Positions 37,113 through 46,754 of a DNA stretch of 64,000 nt are shown piece after piece. The position numbers were made by a program, and so were the translations under genes. The notes under the pieces are model-generated. The model had not been told where the DNA came from. It worked only from the letters and a program-made list of their open reading frames with translations, and did no database searches. The DNA comes from Rhizobium sp. CSW-27 (GTDB taxonomy: Bacteria; Pseudomonadota; Alphaproteobacteria; Rhizobiales; Rhizobiaceae): positions 124,001-188,000 of the forward strand of contig NZ_JAHHZO010000008.1 in the NCBI RefSeq assembly GCF_018760785.1. Reading direction: 5' to 3'. Position 1 is the first letter of the stretch. Each line of letters opens with the position of its first letter.

Positions 37113-38234
37113 ATGGCTGAAAAGACCTTCCTGACACGACTGACGCTGACCGACTTCCGCAACTATGCGGAAGCCTCGCTCCGGCTCGACCAGCGGCATG
37201 TGGTGCTGACCGGCGACAACGGCTCCGGCAAGACCAATCTGCTGGAAGCGGTCTCCTTTCTGTCGCCCGGCCGCGGCCTGCGCCGTGCGGTGCTTTCCGA
37301 TGTCACGCGCGTCGGCGCCAGCGGAGGTTTTTCCGTCTTTGCCGAAGTCTGCGGCCGCGAGGGCGAGGTATCGATCGGTACCGGCATCGAGGCGGGCGAG
37401 GAGGCGACCAGCCGGAGGCTGCGCCTTAACGGCACGTCTGCCCGCTCGGTGGAGGAACTGACCGATCACCTCAGCGTGCTGTGGCTGACCCCTTCGATGG
37501 ACGGGCTGTTCACCGGGGCTTCCGCCGATCGCCGGCGCTTTCTCGACCGGCTGGTGCTGTCGCTCGATCCCGCTCACGGACGGCGCGCCGCAGATTACGA
37601 ACGGGCCATGCGCAGCCGCAACCGGCTTCTTTCGGAAGGTCGCTTCGACCCCGCCTGGCTGTCCGGCATCGAGGTGCAGATGGCCGAGCTCGGCATTGCC
37701 ATAGCCGCCGCCCGCAGCGAGATGCTGGGCCTGCTGGCCGCCCTGATCGCCCGCAGCAGCGCCACCCCTTTCCCCTCGCCCGAGCTTTCGCTGTCCGGCT
37801 TCATGGATGATGAGGCGGGCCGTCCCTTTGCCGAACTGGAGGAGGAATTCCTCACCGCCCTGCGCGACAGCCGCCACCGTGACGCTGCCGCCGGCCGCAC
37901 GCTGACGGGCCCGCATCGCACCGATCTTCTCGTGCGCCACCGGGAAAAGGACATGGAGGCCGAGCGCTGCTCGACGGGCGAGCAGAAGGCACTGCTTGTC
38001 GGTCTGGTTCTGGCGCATGCCCGGTTGACCGCCGACATGACCGGCCATGCGCCGGTGCTGCTGCTGGACGAAATCGCCGCCCATCTGGACGAGGGACGCC
38101 GCGCCGCGCTGTTCGATCTGGTCGACGGACTTGGCGGCCAGGCCTTCATGACCGGTACCGACCGCGCCATGTTTGCAGCGCTCGGCGACCGGGCGCAGTT
38201 CTTCACCGTGCATCAGGGAGCGGTCCTGTCGTGA
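37113..38234 (+). CDS. recF: Recombination protein RecF
   Basis: RecF is an SMC-like ATPase that helps load RecA at single-strand gaps, with RecO and RecR. The 373-residue protein has Walker A GDNGSGKTN at about 35-43, signature STGEQKALLVGLVLAHARL, and Walker B VLLLDEIAAHLD. GAAGG lies just before the ATG. The gene is not beside dnaA/dnaN in this window, as usual for rhizobia; recR lies about 14 kb away. Confidence 0.95.
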   Translation: MAEKTFLTRLTLTDFRNYAEASLRLDQRHVVLTGDNGSGKTNLLEAVSFLSPGRGLRRAVLSDVTRVGASGGFSVFAEVCGREGEVSIGTGIEAGEEATSRRLRLNGTSARSVEELTDHLSVLWLTPSMDGLFTGASADRRRFLDRLVLSLDPAHGRRAADYERAMRSRNRLLSEGRFDPAWLSGIEVQMAELGIAIAAARSEMLGLLAALIARSSATPFPSPELSLSGFMDDEAGRPFAELEEEFLTALRDSRHRDAAAGRTLTGPHRTDLLVRHREKDMEAERCSTGEQKALLVGLVLAHARLTADMTGHAPVLLLDEIAAHLDEGRRAALFDLVDGLGGQAFMTGTDRAMFAALGDRAQFFTVHQGAVLS

Positions 38235-38290
38235 CCGGCGCGTGGAAAAACCGGGTTTCCCTTTGCCCGGACTGGATCTAGGCTCGGCCC

Positions 38291-39058
38291 ATGGAATCAC
38301 TCGGTCCCGACGAAATCGAACGCTACAAGCGACATATCCTGCTTCCGGAAGTGGGCGGCGAAGGGCAGCAGAAGCTGAAGCGCGCCCGCGTGCTGGTGAT
38401 CGGCGCCGGCGGGCTCGGCGCGCCCGTGCTGCAGTATCTGGCCGCAGCAGGAATCGGCACGCTTGGCATCGTCGACGACGATCGCGTCTCGCTCTCCAAC
38501 CTGCAGCGACAGGTGATCCACGATTCGGGCACGCTCGGCGCCATGAAGACCAGGAGCGCGACGGAGGCGATCGCCCGGCTCAATCCGCATGTGCGCACCA
38601 TCGCCTTCGAGGAGCGTTTCGGGCCGGATTTTGCCGCCCTGCATCTCGGCCGTTTCGATCTCGTCATCGACGGCTCCGACAATTTCGACACCCGCTACGC
38701 CGCTGCGGATGCAGCGGAGGCGGCAAAGATTGCGCTGGTGACCGGCGCCGTTGGCCGTTTCGACGGTACGCTCACGGTGCTGAAACCGTGGGAGACGGAC
38801 GCAGAAGGGCGCCAGAACCCCACCTATCGCGATCTGTTTCCCGCCCGCCCGCCGGAGGGGCTCGTTCCGGCCTGCGCGGAAACCGGCGTGATCGGCGCGC
38901 TCACCGGGGTGATCGGCACGCTGATGGCCATGGAGGCGATCAAGCTGATTGTCGGCATCGGCGAACCGCTGGTCGGCCGGCTGCTGATCTATGACTCGCT
39001 GTCGGCGAACTTCAACACGATCCGTTACAAAAGACGCAAGCCCAGGACCGCATCATGA
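38291..39058 (+). CDS. MoeB/ThiF-type adenylyltransferase
   Basis: An E1-like enzyme (255 residues) that adenylates the C-terminal glycine of a sulfur-carrier protein, either MoaD (molybdopterin) or ThiS (thiamine). Seen: RYKRHILLPEVGGEGQQKL, the nucleotide loop VIGAGGLGAPV at about 37-47, and DDDRVSLSNLQRQ. Only one cysteine is present (VPACAETG), so the four-Cys zinc site of E. coli MoeB is absent, which seems typical of this rhizobial branch. The stop overlaps the next gene's start (ATGA). Confidence 0.88.
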   Translation: MESLGPDEIERYKRHILLPEVGGEGQQKLKRARVLVIGAGGLGAPVLQYLAAAGIGTLGIVDDDRVSLSNLQRQVIHDSGTLGAMKTRSATEAIARLNPHVRTIAFEERFGPDFAALHLGRFDLVIDGSDNFDTRYAAADAAEAAKIALVTGAVGRFDGTLTVLKPWETDAEGRQNPTYRDLFPARPPEGLVPACAETGVIGALTGVIGTLMAMEAIKLIVGIGEPLVGRLLIYDSLSANFNTIRYKRRKPRTAS

Positions 39059-39570
39059 TCACGACGACCCGCATTCCCGACGGTTTCAGCGACTGGACCG
39101 GTCTTCTCGCGCTGATCCGCACCGCTTTCGCCTACATGGACGACGTGATCGATCCACCTTCATCCGCCCATCGGCTGACGCCGGAGAGCCTTGCCGAAAA
39201 GGCGCGCGGAGAAATCTGCTACCTGGCGCTCGAGGACGGAGTGCCGGTCGGCTGCATCTTTCTGAAACCGGAGGCGCCCGATTGTCTCTATGTCGGCAAG
39301 CTTGCCGTGCTGCCGCGCCTGCAGGGCAAGGGCGTGGGCCGCCGGCTGCTGCAGACGGCGGAAGACGAGGCGCGCCGCCGCAACCTGTCGCGGCTTCGCC
39401 TGGAAACCCGCATCGAACTCATGGCAAACCATGCGACCTTCGCCGCCTGGGGCTTTGCGAAAACGGCGGACAGGTCGCATCCCGGCTTCGACCGGATCAC
39501 CTTCATCGAGATGCAGAAGGTGCTCCCCACCGCCGCGGAGCAACGCCAGCCCGAGGCCGTCAGCGGCTGA
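39055..39570 (+). CDS. GNAT-family N-acetyltransferase
   Basis: This 171-residue protein has the GNAT acetyl-CoA site LAVLPRLQGKGVGRRLL (R/Q-x-x-G-x-G/A) and a final helix with ANHATFAAWGFAK. The substrate is unknown. It is translationally coupled to the MoeB-like gene and converges on the DUF3833 gene with an 11-bp overlap at the stops. Acetyl-CoA binding is a family inference. Confidence 0.86.
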   Translation: MITTTRIPDGFSDWTGLLALIRTAFAYMDDVIDPPSSAHRLTPESLAEKARGEICYLALEDGVPVGCIFLKPEAPDCLYVGKLAVLPRLQGKGVGRRLLQTAEDEARRRNLSRLRLETRIELMANHATFAAWGFAKTADRSHPGFDRITFIEMQKVLPTAAEQRQPEAVSG

Positions 39571-40060
39571 AGATCACCGTGGTCCTTGCAACCGGCAGCA
39601 GATATTTCGTTACCCAGGCAGTGTTGACCAGTGTTCCGTCCGCCTCCAGTTCCATCGTGTCATAGAAACGGACCTTGTTGGGCTTGGCCTCGGTGCCGAG
39701 ATTGACGAGGTAATTGAACTTCGCCACCTTGCCCTCGATCACCACGTCGGTGGTGCCGATCACATCCTCGCGGGTACCGGTATAGCGGCCGGGTCCGGTC
39801 TTGGTGAAGCGCCAGGTCTTGCGGTCCGTCTCGCCGTCCGAGAAGGTGAAGTCCTCGCGCAGCACCAGGGTCTTTCCGTCCCAGCGGCCCGTCAGATCCA
39901 CCTTGAATTCGCGCTTTACACCGTTGATCGCGCTGAACGATCCGGTGGCGCGCGTCCTGCCCTCGAAATATTGTTCCAGCACCAGATCCGCTGCATCCGC
40001 CGCCTGCGTCAATGTCAGCATCGAAAGCCCCATCGTGACCGAGAGCAATCCCTTCTTCAT
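39560..40060 (-). CDS. DUF3833 family envelope protein
   Basis: A 166-residue exported protein with a signal peptide (MKKGLLSVTMGLSMLTLTQA, cleavage near ADAAD). The mature part has the lipocalin-like DUF3833 pattern: LEQYFEGRTRATGSFSAING, VDLTGRWDGKTLVLREDFTF, and DTMELEADGTLVNTA. AAGGAG is 9 nt before the ATG. Function unknown. It shares a strand with the hydroxyacid dehydrogenase gene, which lies 143 bp upstream. Confidence 0.87.
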   Translation of the reverse strand: MKKGLLSVTMGLSMLTLTQAADAADLVLEQYFEGRTRATGSFSAINGVKREFKVDLTGRWDGKTLVLREDFTFSDGETDRKTWRFTKTGPGRYTGTREDVIGTTDVVIEGKVAKFNYLVNLGTEAKPNKVRFYDTMELEADGTLVNTAWVTKYLLPVARTTVIFSR

Positions 40061-40203
40061 AGGGTGTCTCCTTTCCGCCTTTGCGCAGGGGTCTACGCTG
40101 GGCGCGGCAAACTGGATTGATTCCAATCTGGCTTTTGCGATCAAGGGCGCGTGAGGGCGATACCCGCGCAGCGGCAGGGCATCCGGCGGGTCTTGCGGAA
40201 CGA

Positions 40204-41208
40204 TCAGAGGCGGCTTGGCAGCACGCGGTTCGGCGGGCGGTGGCCGTCGAAGAAGGTACGGATGTTGATGATCACCTTGTCGCCCATGTCGATGCGGCCC
40301 TCGATGGTGGCCGACCCCATGTGCGGCAGCAGCACCGCCTTGCCTTCCTGCGCCAGCTTCAGAAGCTTCGGATTGACGAGCGGCTCGTTGGAGAACACGT
40401 CGAGACCGGCGCCGGCGATCCGGCCATCCTTCAGGAGCTGGATGAGCGCCGCCTCGTCGATGATGTCGCCCCGCGCCGTGTTGACGATGATGCTCGTCGG
40501 CTGCATCAGCGCCAGCCGCCGGGCGGAGAGAAGATGGAAGGTGGCGGGCGTCGAGGGGCAATTGACCGAGACGATGTCGACACGCGCCAGCATCTGGTCG
40601 AGGCTGTCCCAGTAGGTTGCCTCAAGCTCTTCCTCGGTGGCGGGACTGACCCGCTTTCGGTTGTGGTAATGGATCGACAGCCCGAAGGCCTTGGCGCGAC
40701 GGGCAACGGCGGTGCCGATGCGCCCCATGCCGACAATGCCGATGCGCTTGCCGCCGATGCGCCGGCCGAGCATCCAGGTGGGCGACCAGCCGGCCCAGCT
40801 GCCGGGATCCTCCGTCAGCACCCGCGATCCCTCGATCAGCCGGCGCAGAACCGCAAAGATCAGCACCATGGTCATGTCGGCGGTATCTTCCGTCAGCACG
40901 TTCGGCGTATTCGTCACCGTGATGCCGCGCCGGGCCGCCGCATCGACATCGATGTGATCGACCCCGTTGGAAAAGCTGGCAATCAGCTTCAGCTGCGGGC
41001 CGGCCGCCTCGAGCAGGGCCGAATCGATGCGGTCCGTCACCGTCGGCACCAGCACGTCGGCAGTCCTCACCGCGTCCAGCAGTTGCTCCGCGCTTCGCGG
41101 CACGTCATCGATGTTGAGTTCCGCCTCGAAAAGTTCACGCATCCGCGTCTCGACCGCATCGGGCAGCTTGCGGGTGATATAAACCTTGGGCTTTTTCCTG
41201 GGGGTCAT
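40204..41208 (-). CDS. D-2-hydroxyacid dehydrogenase (glyoxylate reductase-like)
   Basis: A 334-residue NAD(P)-dependent enzyme reducing glyoxylate, hydroxypyruvate or related 2-keto acids. Seen: KLIASFSNGVDHIDVDAA, the Rossmann motif GIVGMGRIGTAVARR at about 154-168, NTARGDIIDEAAL with the catalytic Arg, DVFSNEPLVNP with Glu, and LLPHMGSAT with His. All three catalytic residues are present. AAGGA precedes the ATG. Exact substrate is not determinable. Confidence 0.9.
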   Translation of the reverse strand: MTPRKKPKVYITRKLPDAVETRMRELFEAELNIDDVPRSAEQLLDAVRTADVLVPTVTDRIDSALLEAAGPQLKLIASFSNGVDHIDVDAAARRGITVTNTPNVLTEDTADMTMVLIFAVLRRLIEGSRVLTEDPGSWAGWSPTWMLGRRIGGKRIGIVGMGRIGTAVARRAKAFGLSIHYHNRKRVSPATEEELEATYWDSLDQMLARVDIVSVNCPSTPATFHLLSARRLALMQPTSIIVNTARGDIIDEAALIQLLKDGRIAGAGLDVFSNEPLVNPKLLKLAQEGKAVLLPHMGSATIEGRIDMGDKVIINIRTFFDGHRPPNRVLPSRL

Positions 41209-41384
41209 GGTCGTCCTTCGGAAGCTTGTTCAGATCTCGTTAACCAAGATCGGCGACATTCGGCGGATCAGGCGTTTTCTACCAGACCCGTCGGCGAAGA
41301 CAAACAAAACCTCGCGCGTGGCGTTTGCAGGTCAGCATCCGCCCCGCCAGGCCGGCGCGGCCGATGCGCATCGAGAGAAGGCAT

Positions 41385-41936
41385 ATGCGACGTTTCATCC
41401 TTATCTCCTGCCTTGCCGGCGCGCTCGCGCTTGTCGGGACGTCGCTCGGCGCGTTGCCGGAACACACGCCGGCCCAGGCGCAGACGGCCAAGGGCGCCAG
41501 CGGCCTGCCGCTGCCGCGCTTCGTCAGCCTCAAGTCGCGGCGCGTCAACATCCGCGTCGGCCCGAGCACGGATTATGCCGTGTCCTGGATGTACCTCAAG
41601 GAGGGGCTGCCGATGGAAATCATCCAGGAATACGAGAACTGGCGGCGGGTCCGCGATGCGGACGGAACGGAAGGCTGGGTCAACCAGGCACTGCTTTCCG
41701 GCGAGCGCACAGCCCTTGCCGCCCCGTGGATGCGCGACAAGGGGCAGCAGGTCTTCGTCAACATGCGCCGCGAGCCGCAAAGCGCCTCGCAGGTCCTGGC
41801 CAAGCTCGAGCCCGGCGTCATCATGCGGCTGAAGGAATGCACCGGCGACTGGTGCCTGGCCATTGCCGGCTCGGTCGAAGGCTGGGTCTCCCAGTCGGAA
41901 ATCTGGGGTGCCTATCCGGGCGAAGCCTTCAAATAG
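41385..41936 (+). CDS. Secreted SH3-domain protein
   Basis: A 183-residue exported protein with a signal peptide (MRRFILISCLAGALALVGTS, cleavage near AQAQ) and two bacterial SH3 (SH3_4-like) repeats: SRRVNIRVGPSTDYAVSWMYL (about 50-110) and QQVFVNMRREPQSASQVLAKL (about 115-175). AGAAGG precedes ATG 41385; the frame continues upstream from a TTG without support. Such proteins bind peptidoglycan or other envelope polymers. It converges on adenosine kinase, with a small GGCAG/CTGCC hairpin between. Confidence 0.85.
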   Translation: MRRFILISCLAGALALVGTSLGALPEHTPAQAQTAKGASGLPLPRFVSLKSRRVNIRVGPSTDYAVSWMYLKEGLPMEIIQEYENWRRVRDADGTEGWVNQALLSGERTALAAPWMRDKGQQVFVNMRREPQSASQVLAKLEPGVIMRLKECTGDWCLAIAGSVEGWVSQSEIWGAYPGEAFK

Positions 41937-42027
41937 ACAGGGCAGCCCGGCTGCCTGTGCAGCCAAATCCTCATTCGACGAGGGCAAGGGCCGCGGCGCG
42001 TGCCACGGCCCGCGAAGAAGACACAGG

Positions 42028-43020
42028 TCAGAGAAGACCGGCTTCCACAGCGGCATCCTTGAGGGAAACCATGGGACGCGGCCCGAAATGCTGGATGACG
42101 ATGCCGGCCGCAAGGCAGCCGAGCTTGCCGCAGACATCAAGCGGCTTGCCGGCCGTGTAGCCGGCGAGGAAACCTGCGGCAAACAGGTCGCCGGCGCCGG
42201 TCGTGTCCAGCACCTTCTCCACCGCAATGGCATCCACCTTGTAGCGTTCCTCGCCGCGAAGGATGATCGCACCCTGTTCGCTCAGCGTCACGGCGGCGAG
42301 CTTGCAGTCGGCCGCCAGCATCCGCAGCGCCTCATCGAAATCCTGCGTCTCGTAGAGCGACAGGGCCTCGTGGCGATTGGCAAAGACGATATCGACCGTG
42401 CCGGAGCGCATCAGATCGAGAAATTCGCCGCGATACCGGTCGACGCAGAACGAATCCGACAGCGTCATCGACGTTTCGCGGCCATGCGCATGGGCGATGC
42501 GCGCGCATTCGCGGATCGCTTCCTTGGCGCGCGGCGGATCCCACAGATAGCCTTCGAAATAGGTGACCTTCGCCTCGGCCACCACATCGGTCTCGACATG
42601 CTCCGGCCCGAGGTCGACGCAGGCGCCGAGATAGGTGTTCATCGAACGCTCGCCATCCGGCGTGACGAAGATCATCGAGCGGGCGGTCGGCGGAAAGGTG
42701 CCGTCCGGCCGGGTTTCATAATGCACGCCCTGGGCACGAATGTCGTGCTGGAAGATCTTGCCGAGTTCGTCCTCGGCAACCTTGCCGAAATAGGCAGCCT
42801 TGGCACCGAAGCTTGCGACACCGGCCGCCGTGTTGCCGGCGCTGCCGCCGGAGGCTTCGTGTGCCGGGCCCATCAACGAATAGAGAAGCTCGGCGCGCTC
42901 CGCGTCGATCAGGTTCATCGCGCCCTTGATGATGCCGTTCTCCTCAAGAAACCGGTCGTCGCATCGCGACAGGATGTCGACAATGGCGTTGCCGATGGTC
43001 AGGACGTCGAACTTGCTCAT
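42028..43020 (-). CDS. Adenosine kinase (PfkB family)
   Basis: A 330-residue ribokinase-like enzyme phosphorylating adenosine to AMP for purine salvage. Seen: LTIGNAIVDIL at 7-17, GGSAGNTAAGVASFG (substrate loop) at about 58-72, VDIVFANRHEAL, and the catalytic TGAGDLFAAGFL at about 279-290. Some family members instead act on guanosine/inosine or sugars, but the NAIVD start and GGSAGNT are typical of bacterial adenosine kinases. GAGG precedes the ATG. Monocistronic. Confidence 0.9.
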   Translation of the reverse strand: MSKFDVLTIGNAIVDILSRCDDRFLEENGIIKGAMNLIDAERAELLYSLMGPAHEASGGSAGNTAAGVASFGAKAAYFGKVAEDELGKIFQHDIRAQGVHYETRPDGTFPPTARSMIFVTPDGERSMNTYLGACVDLGPEHVETDVVAEAKVTYFEGYLWDPPRAKEAIRECARIAHAHGRETSMTLSDSFCVDRYRGEFLDLMRSGTVDIVFANRHEALSLYETQDFDEALRMLAADCKLAAVTLSEQGAIILRGEERYKVDAIAVEKVLDTTGAGDLFAAGFLAGYTAGKPLDVCGKLGCLAAGIVIQHFGPRPMVSLKDAAVEAGLL

Positions 43021-43129
43021 TCAGCCTCAATCTCCGCAAGGTGGTGCCTTCTGCTCCTCATATAGCTTTCAGAGTTGAAGGAAAGGAAAAAGCGCCCGCA
43101 AAAGTCTGCTCGTCATGCGCGCGTCATGA

Positions 43130-43244
43130 TTGCTGCATAAGGTTGCAGCATCGGATCGCAACCGGCCACGGATGCACTGGCGGAAGCGATCTCGATACCC
43201 TCGAAGGGATCGAAGCGGGCGTGAGGCCCGCTTTCGTGTTTTTT
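43130..43244 (+). ncRNA. Candidate sRNA or leader ending in a strong terminator
   Basis: In the gap between adenosine kinase (minus) and the AEC gene (plus), the plus strand has GGTTGC/GCAACC (43141-43163), an 8-bp stem with one bulge (43192-43213), and AAGCGGGC/GCCCGCTT (43213-43233, 5-nt loop) followed by TCGTGTTTTTT (T6 at 43239-43244). No plus-strand gene lies upstream for it to terminate. It may be an independent sRNA or an attenuated leader of the AEC gene 80 bp away. The 5' end is a guess. Confidence 0.55.
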
Positions 43245-43324
43245 GGCACCGGCGCCACGGACCGGTTTGTCCCCTGCCCCCGAATGCGCTAAACGGGATT
43301 CCCGTCCGTGAAAGCCATCCCTCC

Positions 43325-44272
43325 GTGTCAGCCGTCTTTACCAATGTCGCCCCCGTCTTCCTGCTGATCCTGATTGGCTGGGTGGTGGCCCGCACCGGCG
43401 TGATGCGCGAGGAAACCGGCGACGCGCTGGCCGAGTTCGTCTTCAAGATCGCCCTGCCGACCCTGATTTTCCGCACGCTGGCCGAGGCGCATTTCGAGGG
43501 CACCTCGCCCTTTCGCCTGTGGATCGCCTATTTCGGCGGCGTCGCCATCACCTGGACGGTCGGTCACCTGATCGCCCGGCACCTGTTCGGGCGCGACGAG
43601 AAGATCGGCGTCATCGCCGGCATGTCCTCGGCCTTTGCCAACAACGTGTTCATCGGGCTGCCGCTCGTCGGCCGTTCGGTGGGCAATGACGGCATCGTGG
43701 CGCTCTCCATCCTGCTGGCCATCCACCTGCCCGCCATGATGGTGATCGGCACCATCCTGATGGAACAGGCCAGCGCCAGGGTGGATGGCGGCGGCCGCCG
43801 CAGCGTGCTGGCCGTGCTGCGGCAGGTGGGCAGCAATCTCAGCCGCAACCCGCTGGTGATTGCGCTGGCCCTCGGCCTTGCCTTCAACCTGTCAGGCTTC
43901 GGCACCCTGCCGGTCGTGCTCAAGAGCGTGGTGGACCAGATCGCCGCGGTGACGGCCGCCGCCGCGCTGATCTCGCTCGGCATGACGCTGCGCAAATATC
44001 CCGTGCACGGCAACCTGTCGCTGGCAACCGTGATGGCGTTGTTGAAGCTTCTCCTGTTGCCGGCGGCCGTCTTCGGTCTCTCGCACCTGCTCGGCCTTTC
44101 ACCGGCCTGGGCCGCCGCCATGGTGCTGACCTCGTCGGTACCGACCGGCATCAATGCCTGGATCATCGCCACCCGTTTCCGCTCCGGCCAGAGCCTGGCG
44201 GCGTCGGTGATCAGCATCACCACGATTTTCGGCGTGGTTTCGGTGAGCTTCTGGGCCTGGCTGCTGAACTGA
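43325..44272 (+). CDS. AEC-family (auxin efflux carrier-like) transporter
   Basis: A 315-residue membrane transporter with about ten spans in two halves, e.g. APVFLLILIGWVVARTGV near the N-terminus and LPAAVFGLSHLLG and PTGINAWIIATRF in the second half. The frame is open farther upstream, but GTG 43325 gives the family N-terminus (S-A-V-F-T-N). AEC proteins export organic anions or amino-acid-like compounds; the substrate is unknown. The upstream leader contains a strong terminator structure. Confidence 0.88.
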   Translation: MSAVFTNVAPVFLLILIGWVVARTGVMREETGDALAEFVFKIALPTLIFRTLAEAHFEGTSPFRLWIAYFGGVAITWTVGHLIARHLFGRDEKIGVIAGMSSAFANNVFIGLPLVGRSVGNDGIVALSILLAIHLPAMMVIGTILMEQASARVDGGGRRSVLAVLRQVGSNLSRNPLVIALALGLAFNLSGFGTLPVVLKSVVDQIAAVTAAAALISLGMTLRKYPVHGNLSLATVMALLKLLLLPAAVFGLSHLLGLSPAWAAAMVLTSSVPTGINAWIIATRFRSGQSLAASVISITTIFGVVSVSFWAWLLN

Positions 44273-44323
44273 GTCCTGTGAGACCGGACGCGGCATGCCG
44301 AGACAAGGTCGTGCCGATGCAAG

Positions 44324-44346
44324 GAGGCCCGGCAATGCCGGGCCTC
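44324..44346. terminator. Bidirectional hairpin between convergent genes
   Basis: A perfect 10-bp stem (GAGGCCCGGC/GCCGGGCCTC) with a 3-nt loop sits between the AEC gene and the convergent cytochrome c gene. No U-tract on either side, so it would be a weak or Rho-assisted stop. Confidence 0.5.
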
Positions 44347-44377
44347 GAGGACAATGGAACGCCAGAGGCTCAGCGCC

Positions 44378-44956
44378 TCAATTGGTCGCCGGGGCGGGTG
44401 CGGCCGGCTCCGGCAGCGGGGCCGGATTGTCGGAAAGCGAGCGCAGATAGGCGATCACATTGGCTCGCTCGTCATCCTTCTTCAGGCCGGCAAAGCCCAT
44501 GGCCGTGCCGGCGATATAGGCCTTCGGAGCCGCCAGGAAGTGGTTGAGATGCTCATAATCCCAGACCACCGAACCGCCCTTGGAAAAGTCCTTCATGGCC
44601 GCCGAATAGCTGAAGCCTTCATGTCCTGCGATCGGCCGATTCACGATGTTCCAGAGGCCGGGGCCGACCTTGTTGGGACTGCTCGGATCGGCCGAATGAC
44701 AGCTCGCACACTTCTTGAAGGAATTGGCACCGGCGGCAGGATCTGCCGAAGCCAGCAGCTGCGCGATCGGTACCTGAGCAGGCGCTGCAGCCGCCTCGCC
44801 TCCCCCGGCGGACGATGCTTCCTCGGCCACGATGGCAAAGCCCGGCGTTGCGGGCGCTGGCGAATGGAACAGACCCTCGGATGCGATCGACACCGACATC
44901 ATCACGAAGACAGTACTGAGCAGGGCCCCCACAGCCATGTTCGTATAGGCGTTCAT
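44378..44956 (-). CDS. Membrane-anchored c-type cytochrome (CycM-like)
   Basis: A 192-residue cytochrome c with an N-terminal uncleaved anchor ([20 protein letters not shown]), a low-complexity Ala/Pro linker, then a class I heme domain. CASCHS gives the heme attachment site CxxCH, and MGFAG carries the axial Met. ATG 44956 is chosen, with AAGGAG upstream; the frame opens 15 codons earlier without support. It likely carries electrons from the bc1 complex to a terminal oxidase, as CycM does in rhizobia. Confidence 0.9.
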   Translation of the reverse strand: MNAYTNMAVGALLSTVFVMMSVSIASEGLFHSPAPATPGFAIVAEEASSAGGGEAAAAPAQVPIAQLLASADPAAGANSFKKCASCHSADPSSPNKVGPGLWNIVNRPIAGHEGFSYSAAMKDFSKGGSVVWDYEHLNHFLAAPKAYIAGTAMGFAGLKKDDERANVIAYLRSLSDNPAPLPEPAAPAPATN

Positions 44957-45107
44957 TCGAAAAAAGCTCCTTCCCACCTGCTGGAATCGCAGGCGTCCCA
45001 CCTTGAAATCCCTTGAAAGCTATGTCTTTTGCGACACTGGTGCAACCTGAATCAGTGAAGCGACCCTGAGACCTTTTGCCATCCTCCGGGAGCTAGGAAA
45101 GACGTTG

Positions 45108-45863
45108 ATGCGCAATCCGGATTTCGACAGAACGCTCGTGCTCATCCCGGCGCGCATGGCCTCGACCCGCCTGCCCGGCAAGCCGCTCGCCGATATTTGC
45201 GGTGCGCCGATGATCGTCCAGGTTGCTCGCCGCGCCCGCGAGGCGGATGTCGGCCGGGTGATCGTCGCCGTCGATGACCAGCGGGTCTTCGATGTCGTTC
45301 AGGCTGCCGGCTTCGAGGTGGTGATGACGCGGGAGGATCACCAGTCCGGCTCAGACCGCATCCATGAGGCGGTTCAGAGCGCCGATCCGGACGGCAAGGC
45401 CGAGTTCATCATCAATGTGCAGGGCGACCTGCCGACCATCGATCCGGAGGCGGTGATGGCGTCCCTGCGCCCGATGCAGGACAGGGCAGTCGACATTGCC
45501 ACGCTGACCGTCGAGATCGACAATGAGGAAGACAAGGTGCTGCCGCACATCGTCAAGGTGGTCGGCTCACCGCTGACCCCGACCCGGATGCGGGCGCTCT
45601 ACTTCACGCGCGCCACCGCGCCCTATGGCGATGGCCCGCTCTATCACCATATCGGCCTCTATACCTATCGCCGCCGCGCGCTGGAACGCTTCGTCTCGCT
45701 CGGCCCCTCCGTGCTGGAGCAGCGCGAGAAACTGGAGCAGCTGCGTGCGCTGGAGGCCGGCATGCGCATTGATGTGGAGATCGTTGACTCCGTGCCGCTT
45801 GGCGTCGATACTCCGGCCGACCTCGAAAAGGCGCGTGCGATCCTCGCCAGCCGTTCCCTCTGA
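45108..45863 (+). CDS. kdsB: 3-deoxy-manno-octulosonate cytidylyltransferase
   Basis: KdsB activates Kdo with CTP for lipopolysaccharide inner core synthesis. The 251-residue protein has [19 protein letters not shown] at about 11-29, [23 protein letters not shown] and [14 protein letters not shown], as expected. A TTG immediately precedes the ATG used here. Its stop overlaps the next start by one base, so it is coupled to pheA. Confidence 0.96.
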   Translation: MRNPDFDRTLVLIPARMASTRLPGKPLADICGAPMIVQVARRAREADVGRVIVAVDDQRVFDVVQAAGFEVVMTREDHQSGSDRIHEAVQSADPDGKAEFIINVQGDLPTIDPEAVMASLRPMQDRAVDIATLTVEIDNEEDKVLPHIVKVVGSPLTPTRMRALYFTRATAPYGDGPLYHHIGLYTYRRRALERFVSLGPSVLEQREKLEQLRALEAGMRIDVEIVDSVPLGVDTPADLEKARAILASRSL

Positions 45864-46738
45864 TGGACATTCCCATGGTTTCGAAAACCAATCGCATCGC
45901 CTTCCAGGGCGATTTCGGCGCCAATTCCGACATGGCCTGCCGGGACATGTTCCCGGACATGGAGCCGCTGCCCTGCCCGACCTTCGAGGATGCCTTTACC
46001 GCGCTTGAAAGCGGCGAAGCGGATCTGGCCATGATCCCGATCGAGAACACGCTCGCCGGTCGCGTGGCCGATATCCATCATCTTTTGCCTGAATCACGGC
46101 TGCATATCATCGGCGAATATTTCATGCCGATCCGCTTCCAGCTGATGGTTCTGCCGGGCGTTGCACGCGACGAGATCCGTACCGTTCACAGCCACATCCA
46201 TGCGCTCGGCCAGTGCCGCAAGATCATCCGCTCGAACGGCTGGAAGGGCGTTGTCGCCGGCGATACGGCGGGTGCCGCCAAACTGGTTGCCGAACGCGGC
46301 GACCGCTCGATGGCAGCCCTTGCGCCCCGCCTCGCCGCCGGCCTCTACGGGCTGGAGATCATGCAGGAGAATGTCGAGGATTCGGAAAGCAACGTCACCC
46401 GCTTCGTCGTGCTGTCGCGCGACGAAAAATGGGCCAAGCGGGCGGACGACAAGGACCTGATCGTCACCACCTTCGTTTTCAACGTGCGCAACATCCCCGC
46501 CGCACTCTACAAGGCGCTTGGCGGCTTTGCCACCAACGGCATCAACATGACGAAGCTGGAAAGCTACCAGATCGGCGGCAAGTTCGTCGCGACGCAATTT
46601 TATGCGGATATCGAAGGCCATCCGGACGATGCACCGGTGCGCCGCGCCTTGGAGGAACTGCGGTTCTTCTCCGAGAAGGTGCGCATCCTCGGCACCTATC
46701 TCGGCCATCCGATGCGGCGTTCGCTGCACGACGCCTGA
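45863..46738 (+). CDS. pheA: Prephenate dehydratase
   Basis: PheA converts prephenate to phenylpyruvate, the last but one step to phenylalanine. The 291-residue protein has a dehydratase domain (RIAFQGDFGANSDMA; LESGEADLAMIPIENTLAGR; with the ESNVTRF catalytic motif) and a C-terminal ACT regulatory domain (NIPAALYKALGGFATNGINM; ESYQIGGKF with the Phe-binding ESR/K-like region), so feedback inhibition by phenylalanine is likely. No chorismate mutase domain is attached. A second ATG is present four codons on. Confidence 0.95.
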   Translation: MDIPMVSKTNRIAFQGDFGANSDMACRDMFPDMEPLPCPTFEDAFTALESGEADLAMIPIENTLAGRVADIHHLLPESRLHIIGEYFMPIRFQLMVLPGVARDEIRTVHSHIHALGQCRKIIRSNGWKGVVAGDTAGAAKLVAERGDRSMAALAPRLAAGLYGLEIMQENVEDSESNVTRFVVLSRDEKWAKRADDKDLIVTTFVFNVRNIPAALYKALGGFATNGINMTKLESYQIGGKFVATQFYADIEGHPDDAPVRRALEELRFFSEKVRILGTYLGHPMRRSLHDA

Positions 46739-46754
46739 CCAAACCTTCCGTTTC

